From Fluviicola sp. (GTDB lineage: Bacteria > Bacteroidota > Bacteroidia > Flavobacteriales_D > Crocinitomicaceae), in assembly GCF_030151805.1 (NCBI RefSeq), contig NZ_JASLCN010000385.1, positions 1 through 11,684 of the forward strand: a stretch of 11,684 nucleotides of DNA, in the 5' to 3' direction. Made by a program: the position numbers and the translations under genes. Below the pieces are notes generated by a model that worked only from the letters and a program-made list of their open reading frames with translations, made no database searches and was not told the origin of the DNA. Positions 7,703-11,684 of this stretch are shown in pieces. Every line of letters starts with the position of its first letter. The first letter of the stretch is position 1.

Positions 7703-8287
7703 ATGAATGAAAATTTAATCAAAGAAAAATCCGGCAATTACTTTTCGGAAAAAAAGTATCTGGAGAGATCGAATCCAAAAAGTCACATAGACCTTTCTAA
7801 AGAAATTGATGATAAGTTTAACATAAAAACACACATTGATTCGGATCGGGACTATGGTCATTCTAAGAACTTTTTGATGATTTTGAACCCGGAATTCGGA
7901 ATTCTAAGTGGTGATTACGATTATCTCATTGATTCTGAAAAGGTGATGTTGGAGAAAACAAATCATAATAAACATTGGAGTGTTTATTTCAAACTAAGTC
8001 ATATAGATAATATAGCATGTTATATTCTCAATTCCAGAAGTATTATTGACAATGATATTGATGTTGAAGAATGTCCTGAAGATGATTTTCCGGAAGAAAT
8101 CACACAACAACTACATGCAATACTCGATGTGTTTTACAAACAAAAATGGTCTGTAACTAATTTCAATCAGCTGGAAAAAGAAAAAAGAGACTGGTTAGAT
8201 TCTACTTTTCATTTTAAAGGCTATCAACCGAGTTTGGCTGATATACTATTCGGCAGTTTCGAGTTTTATTCCGCTGCAGGCATCTAA
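7703..8287 (+). CDS. hypothetical protein, candidate orphan immunity or effector accessory
   Basis: 194 residues from ATG 7703 with no Shine-Dalgarno sequence. The N-terminal 45 residues are charged and probably flexible (NENLIKEKSGNYFSEKKYLE). The rest alternates helix and strand and includes HSKNFLMILNPEFGILSGDY, HWSVYFKLSHIDNIACYILN and an acidic patch DVEECPEDDFPEE. There is no signal peptide, membrane segment or recognised catalytic motif. It lies in the AT-rich stretch between the two DUF4157 genes, 232 bases after the immunity candidate. Size, acidity and position fit an immunity protein left without its toxin, but an unrelated role is equally compatible. I do not recognise the family. 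Confidence 0.65.
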   Translation: MNENLIKEKSGNYFSEKKYLERSNPKSHIDLSKEIDDKFNIKTHIDSDRDYGHSKNFLMILNPEFGILSGDYDYLIDSEKVMLEKTNHNKHWSVYFKLSHIDNIACYILNSRSIIDNDIDVEECPEDDFPEEITQQLHAILDVFYKQKWSVTNFNQLEKEKRDWLDSTFHFKGYQPSLADILFGSFEFYSAAGI

Positions 8288-8335
8288 TCTATCAAAAAGC
8301 AGTAATTTCCTATTTATCAGAAGTAAAGCACCATA

Positions 8336-8800
8336 ATGGCTAAAAAACAAAACTTTTTATCAATAGAGAAAAAACTAAATGAAAGTACTTTATCCAAGCA
8401 CCAAGTGCTTGATATTACTGATGATTTGTTTCTTTTAATCCAAATTGATGATGAATTAGAGAAAAATCTCTTAAATGAGTTAAGATCTACTTTTTTGGAA
8501 ACTTTAACCAGATTAAACATGCTGGATTTAATGCAAAATCAAATGAATTATGCGATTAAAATAGCAGATGCTCCTGGTAAGTTATTGTATGAAGAGATGC
8601 ACAAATTATTTTCATTATGTGATACCATTCATGCTTTAGAAAGTTTAGGATTGAATTCTGACAATCAGTTAAAAGAATTATATGAAACATCAATAAAAAA
8701 TCGATTTGTAACCGAGAAAAAGAAAGCTAGAATGGTAGCTGAGGATAAATTCGAGGATAGGAAGTCTGATTTTTGGTGGTATAAAGAAATTCTCTTTTAA
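8336..8800 (+). CDS. small helical hypothetical protein
   Basis: 154 residues from ATG 8336, 48 bases after the preceding gene. The sequence is almost wholly helical by inspection: Lys/Glu/Leu-rich heptad-like stretches (DELEKNLLNELRSTFLETL), a Met/Asn-rich middle (NMLDLMQNQMNYAIKIADA), and a charged C-terminus with RFVTEKKKARMVAEDKFEDR ending FWWYKEILF. It has no signal peptide or membrane segment. I do not recognise a family. It is strongly AT-rich (13 G+C in bases 8341-8400) and belongs to the same inserted-looking block as its neighbours. It could be a small immunity protein, a chaperone or adaptor for the following effector gene, or an unrelated passenger. Confidence 0.6.
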   Translation: MAKKQNFLSIEKKLNESTLSKHQVLDITDDLFLLIQIDDELEKNLLNELRSTFLETLTRLNMLDLMQNQMNYAIKIADAPGKLLYEEMHKLFSLCDTIHALESLGLNSDNQLKELYETSIKNRFVTEKKKARMVAEDKFEDRKSDFWWYKEILF

Positions 8801-8913
8801 TCACCAATAAATCCAAATTAAAAAAACAAACACAGTAAAACTTGATATAAAAAAAAGAATTAAAACCTCAGATCAACAAAGCACCATTATTCACTAAACC
8901 ATTAGTCTGAGCC

Positions 8914-11684
8914 ATGAAAGAGACTATTCACACATCTGAAAAATCAAGCGGCTCTCCATTCCGGAGCCGGGGCCGCGATCCTTTTGCTGTACAGGCAAAA
9001 CTGTTCGTCAATCAACCAGGCGATCAGCACGAGGCCGAAGCTGACAACGCGGCTGAAAGCGTGATAAATGGCTCTTCACCTGCCGGCAAATCGACTTCCG
9101 GCGATCCTGCACCTGTTCAATTGAAACCGATTGCGCAAACCGTAACTCCCTATATTCAACGGAAAGAAAATCCGGATCAGATGGGCCAACTCGATATCGA
9201 CGGCACGGAAGATAAAATGGGGGCTATCGATTATAAAGGACCTGCAATTCAGCGGAAAGAAGAAGATTCTGTTCAACTGAAGGAAGAAGACGAACCGGTT
9301 CAAAAAATGGAGGAAGATGGTGCAGAACCAGAGGCTTCAGAAGAGTCAGAAGTTGATGAACCTGATACAGATGAACCTGAAACTCCGGATGAAGGTGGAG
9401 ATGGAGGCGTTCAAATGAAAGAGGAAGACGGTGATTCTTCAGTTCAAGCCAAACAATTTGACCAGGCTCCACCCGCTCCTTCAAACACGATTGCTTCACA
9501 ACTTCAAAGTACAAAAGGACAAGGAAGTCCGCTCCCATCCGATGTGAAAACAGAAATGGAAACGGGTTTTGGTGCCGATTTCAGTAATGTGAAAGTACAT
9601 ACCGGAACGCAGGCTTCCGAAATGAATCAATCTCTAAGAGCCAAAGCGTTTACCAATAAAGGAGATATTTATTTCAACCAGGGGAAATTCGATCCGGCAT
9701 CCCGGGACGGAAAATTCCTCCTGGCTCATGAGTTGACCCATACAATTCAACAAGGAGCAGCAGCCCCAAAAACGGATGTAAAACAAGATCCTGCTCAGCA
9801 ACAGGAAAACGCACCGGAAGGTAAAAAAGAAGAACAAACCGGCTCTGAAACAAAAGCACCGGTATTGAAGGTTGCAGCGCCACAATCAAAAGGTGCAGAA
9901 GTTCCTCCTGCAACAAAAGAAGGCAAAACCGCCGTTCCAAAAACAGGAAAAAAGGACAAAAACGGGAAAGCAATTGAAGCCGAAGAAGGTTCCAAAGAAG
10001 AAGCTGCTCCCGAAAAGAAAAAACCGGATCCGAAATCAGACCCGAATTTCCTGGAAGTAACACAAAACATTGCTGTTACAGCTGATCAGCAATCTGCCCA
10101 CCAACCAGCCGCAGAACTTTCCGAAGATTCCCAGGAAGCAGCACTTTCTCCGGGTAACGAACGCGAAAGTATTGCACAAGCCGATCAGGTGGATGAAATG
10201 GAAGAAGCAGAACCGAAGCCGTTCAGCGCCGCAGCTTTCAAAGCCAAACTCATGGAACGGATTGCAACCATGCAGCTTCCGGAAAACCAGGATCAGGCAG
10301 ATAAATTTGAGAAAAACAATAACATTGACCAGGTCAATCAGCAAGCCATCGGGGATGTAAAAGCTGAAAAAGATGCTTCTGTAGGACCAGTGGCGGAAAC
10401 AAGCCAGGCAGCTCCGCAAACAGACAAAGTTCCTGAGCGAAAAACGGTTCCGCTCAAACCACTCCAGAAAGGTCAAAAACCGGGAGATGTTGGAGCCGCA
10501 AAAGCCATTCCTCCGAAACGCGGAGAAGAGGAAATCAGCCAGCCGATACAGGAACAAACGGCGGAAGTAGATCAACGCATGGCGGAAAATGAAGTTACGG
10601 ATCAACAACTCGAAAAATCCGAAGAACCGAAATTCATTCAGGCACTCGATAGTAAAAAGGACGCGAAAGCGAAAGCAGATGATGCTCCTAACAATTTCCG
10701 GAAAAAAGAAGATGAGACGTTACAAGGAAGCGCGATCAAAACCAGCGCGGCAAGTCAGGAACAATTGGCTGGTATGCATGCGATGCGGGGCGGAGCATTC
10801 CAGAAAGTCATGGGGAACCAGAAAAACACCGGTAAAAAAGATACCAGTGAACGCGAACGGATTGCCGGTGATATCAATAGCATCTATGAAACAACCAAAA
10901 AAGAAGTAGAAGGAATTCTCGATACACTCGAAGAACGCGTAGCATCCATGTTCGAAGCAACGGCAGAAAAAGCAAAATCAGTTTTTGAGAAGTATATCGA
11001 AACCAAAATGGCCTGGTACAAACTCAAACGTTACAGTGGTGCAGACGGTGCGCTGAAATGGGGTTGGGATCTCTTTGCCGGTTTGCCGGATGAAGTGAAT
11101 CAATTCTTCGTTGACGGTAAAGAAGTATTCGCCAAAGTAATGGAAGCCGGAATCACAGTGATCGCCGGAGTTGTTGCCAGCGAACTCAACCGTGCTCAGA
11201 GTCGTATCAAACAAGGTAAAACCGATGTAACCAAATACGTTGAAAGTCTTCCTAAAAACTTACGTCATCTTGGAAAAGAAGCTGCGAGTGAAATTCAGGA
11301 AAAATTCTCGGCACTACAGGAAGATGTCAACAGTCGTGAAAATGCCCTGATTGAGACAATTGCACAGGAATACGTAGCAACAGTCCAGGAATTAGACGAA
11401 CGCATTGAAGAAATGAAAGCTGCCAACCGCGGACTCATCGATGCGGTAATGGGCTTCATCAACGGAGTAATCGAAACGATTCTCAAGCTCAAAGAAATGA
11501 TCACCAACCTGTTCGCTGCAATCAAGAGCGTAGTCGGTGTGATTATGGCAGATCCGATCGGCTTCATGGGTAATCTCTTTGATGGAATCGGACAAGGGAT
11601 CGACGCTTTCAAAGCCAACATTCAGCAGCACTTGCTTGGAGGTTTACTCGAATGGCTCACTGGTTCACTCGGACCGATGGGAAT
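8914..11684 (+). CDS. second DUF4157 (eCIS core) effector, 3'-truncated by the window edge
   Basis: Open from ATG 8914 to the right edge: 923 complete codons, no stop. The N-terminus (about residues 14-125) is nearly identical to the leader of the first DUF4157 protein, including PFRSRGRDPFAVQAKLFVNQ. An E/D/P-rich acidic segment follows (about 126-185). A DUF4157 domain occupies residues 201-282, with intact HELTH at 272-276. Residues 283 to about 590 are K/E/A/P-rich low complexity. From about 594 the protein becomes a long helical body with segments such as WGWDLFAGLPDEVNQFFVDG, SLPKNLRHLGKEAASEI, ELDERIEEMKAANRGLIDAV and ADPIGFMGNLFDGIGQGIDA. From memory, these resemble the conserved helical body of giant DUF4157 proteins in other phyla. 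The C-terminus, where a variable toxin domain would sit, lies outside the window. The gene may have its own promoter in the 113-base AT-rich gap before it, though I see no clear consensus there. Confidence 0.93.
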   Translation, partial: MKETIHTSEKSSGSPFRSRGRDPFAVQAKLFVNQPGDQHEAEADNAAESVINGSSPAGKSTSGDPAPVQLKPIAQTVTPYIQRKENPDQMGQLDIDGTEDKMGAIDYKGPAIQRKEEDSVQLKEEDEPVQKMEEDGAEPEASEESEVDEPDTDEPETPDEGGDGGVQMKEEDGDSSVQAKQFDQAPPAPSNTIASQLQSTKGQGSPLPSDVKTEMETGFGADFSNVKVHTGTQASEMNQSLRAKAFTNKGDIYFNQGKFDPASRDGKFLLAHELTHTIQQGAAAPKTDVKQDPAQQQENAPEGKKEEQTGSETKAPVLKVAAPQSKGAEVPPATKEGKTAVPKTGKKDKNGKAIEAEEGSKEEAAPEKKKPDPKSDPNFLEVTQNIAVTADQQSAHQPAAELSEDSQEAALSPGNERESIAQADQVDEMEEAEPKPFSAAAFKAKLMERIATMQLPENQDQADKFEKNNNIDQVNQQAIGDVKAEKDASVGPVAETSQAAPQTDKVPERKTVPLKPLQKGQKPGDVGAAKAIPPKRGEEEISQPIQEQTAEVDQRMAENEVTDQQLEKSEEPKFIQALDSKKDAKAKADDAPNNFRKKEDETLQGSAIKTSAASQEQLAGMHAMRGGAFQKVMGNQKNTGKKDTSERERIAGDINSIYETTKKEVEGILDTLEERVASMFEATAEKAKSVFEKYIETKMAWYKLKRYSGADGALKWGWDLFAGLPDEVNQFFVDGKEVFAKVMEAGITVIAGVVASELNRAQSRIKQGKTDVTKYVESLPKNLRHLGKEAASEIQEKFSALQEDVNSRENALIETIAQEYVATVQELDERIEEMKAANRGLIDAVMGFINGVIETILKLKEMITNLFAAIKSVVGVIMADPIGFMGNLFDGIGQGIDAFKANIQQHLLGGLLEWLTGSLGPMG
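8954..9288 (+). repeat. effector leader, copy B (paired with 2730-3067)
   Basis: Second copy of the leader coding segment. Bases 8954-8981 match 2730-2757 exactly and 9154-9179 match 2933-2958 exactly. The stretch between the two IQRKE elements (bases 9154-9261) differs from copy A by a single residue (D for E in the IDYKG segment). The copies diverge after the second IQRKE, where this protein gains a longer acidic run. Confidence 0.85.
9514..9759 (+). repeat. DUF4157 domain coding segment, copy B (paired with 3215-3460)
   Basis: 246 bases, gap-free against 3215-3460. HELTH is encoded at 9727-9741. Of the 15 residue differences from copy A, none touch the HELTH block or the IYFNQGKFDPAS block. 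This suggests that both copies keep the same structural or catalytic role. Confidence 0.9.

Noticed and set aside
7522..7737. Minus-strand 71-codon open frame across the 7471-7702 gap
   Set aside because: It overlaps the start of the 7703 gene on the other strand and shows no family-like features; one 35-codon overlap-free half is not enough support.
7890..7906. Tandem GGAATTC units
   Set aside because: They lie inside coding sequence for NPEFGIL and are explained by codon choice.
8325..8887. Ten-base direct repeat AAAGCACCAT at 8325-8334 and 8878-8887
   Set aside because: Too short to exceed chance in AT-rich gaps, and its distance to a start codon differs (immediately before ATG 8336, but 26 bases before ATG 8914).
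8801..8913. Search for a promoter or terminator before the second effector
   Set aside because: The gap is A-rich but holds no clear Bacteroidota-type promoter pair and no stable inverted repeat followed by T residues.
9634..10608. Minus-strand and alternate-frame open stretches opposite the second effector
   Set aside because: The + strand frame starting at 8914 is open throughout and encodes recognisable DUF4157 sequence; the others are compositional shadows.

Overview
The window appears to be the 3' part of an extracellular contractile injection system (eCIS) locus, followed by its effector genes. The host is probably a member of the Bacteroidota. This host call is an inference: start codons are preceded by A-rich sequence rather than Shine-Dalgarno motifs, and the mix of a PKD-domain protein, a CIS tape-measure-family protein and DUF4157 proteins is one I associate with Bacteroidota eCIS loci. 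All genes are on the + strand and closely spaced, so they may form one or two operons. I see no RNA gene, insertion sequence, CRISPR array or convincing hairpin terminator.

Layout. Bases 1-1185 are the 3' end of a large secreted-type or structural protein with a CCxxC cluster and a PKD domain; its reading frame is open to the left edge. Bases 1202-2677 encode a short member of the CIS tape measure protein family, recognisable from its conserved N-terminal, PWW, LCG and C-terminal LPW segments. Twelve bases later comes a 1426-residue DUF4157 (eCIS core) protein. It has a low-complexity leader, an intact HELTH motif, a long K/E/Q-rich stretch, a helical body, a hydrophobic pore-like region, two flexible linkers and a small C-terminal domain that looks like a toxin tip. 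Its stop codon overlaps the start of a 167-residue gene (6967-7470), the layout of a toxin-immunity pair. Downstream are a gene remnant (about 7471-7612) and two small unrecognised genes (7703-8287 and 8336-8800). A second DUF4157 protein starts at 8914 and runs off the right edge after 923 codons.

The two DUF4157 proteins share an almost identical leader and an 82-residue DUF4157 domain aligned without gaps (67 of 82 residues identical by hand count), but they differ completely after it. This suggests a modular effector family: a constant N-terminal half, possibly for loading into or docking on the injection particle, and interchangeable C-terminal halves. From about base 6500 to 8913 the sequence is visibly more AT-rich than either flank (hand counts of 13-20 G+C per 60 bases against 29-35). 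The toxin tip, immunity candidate and small orphan genes therefore look like a recently exchanged cassette sitting between two conserved eCIS effector frames.
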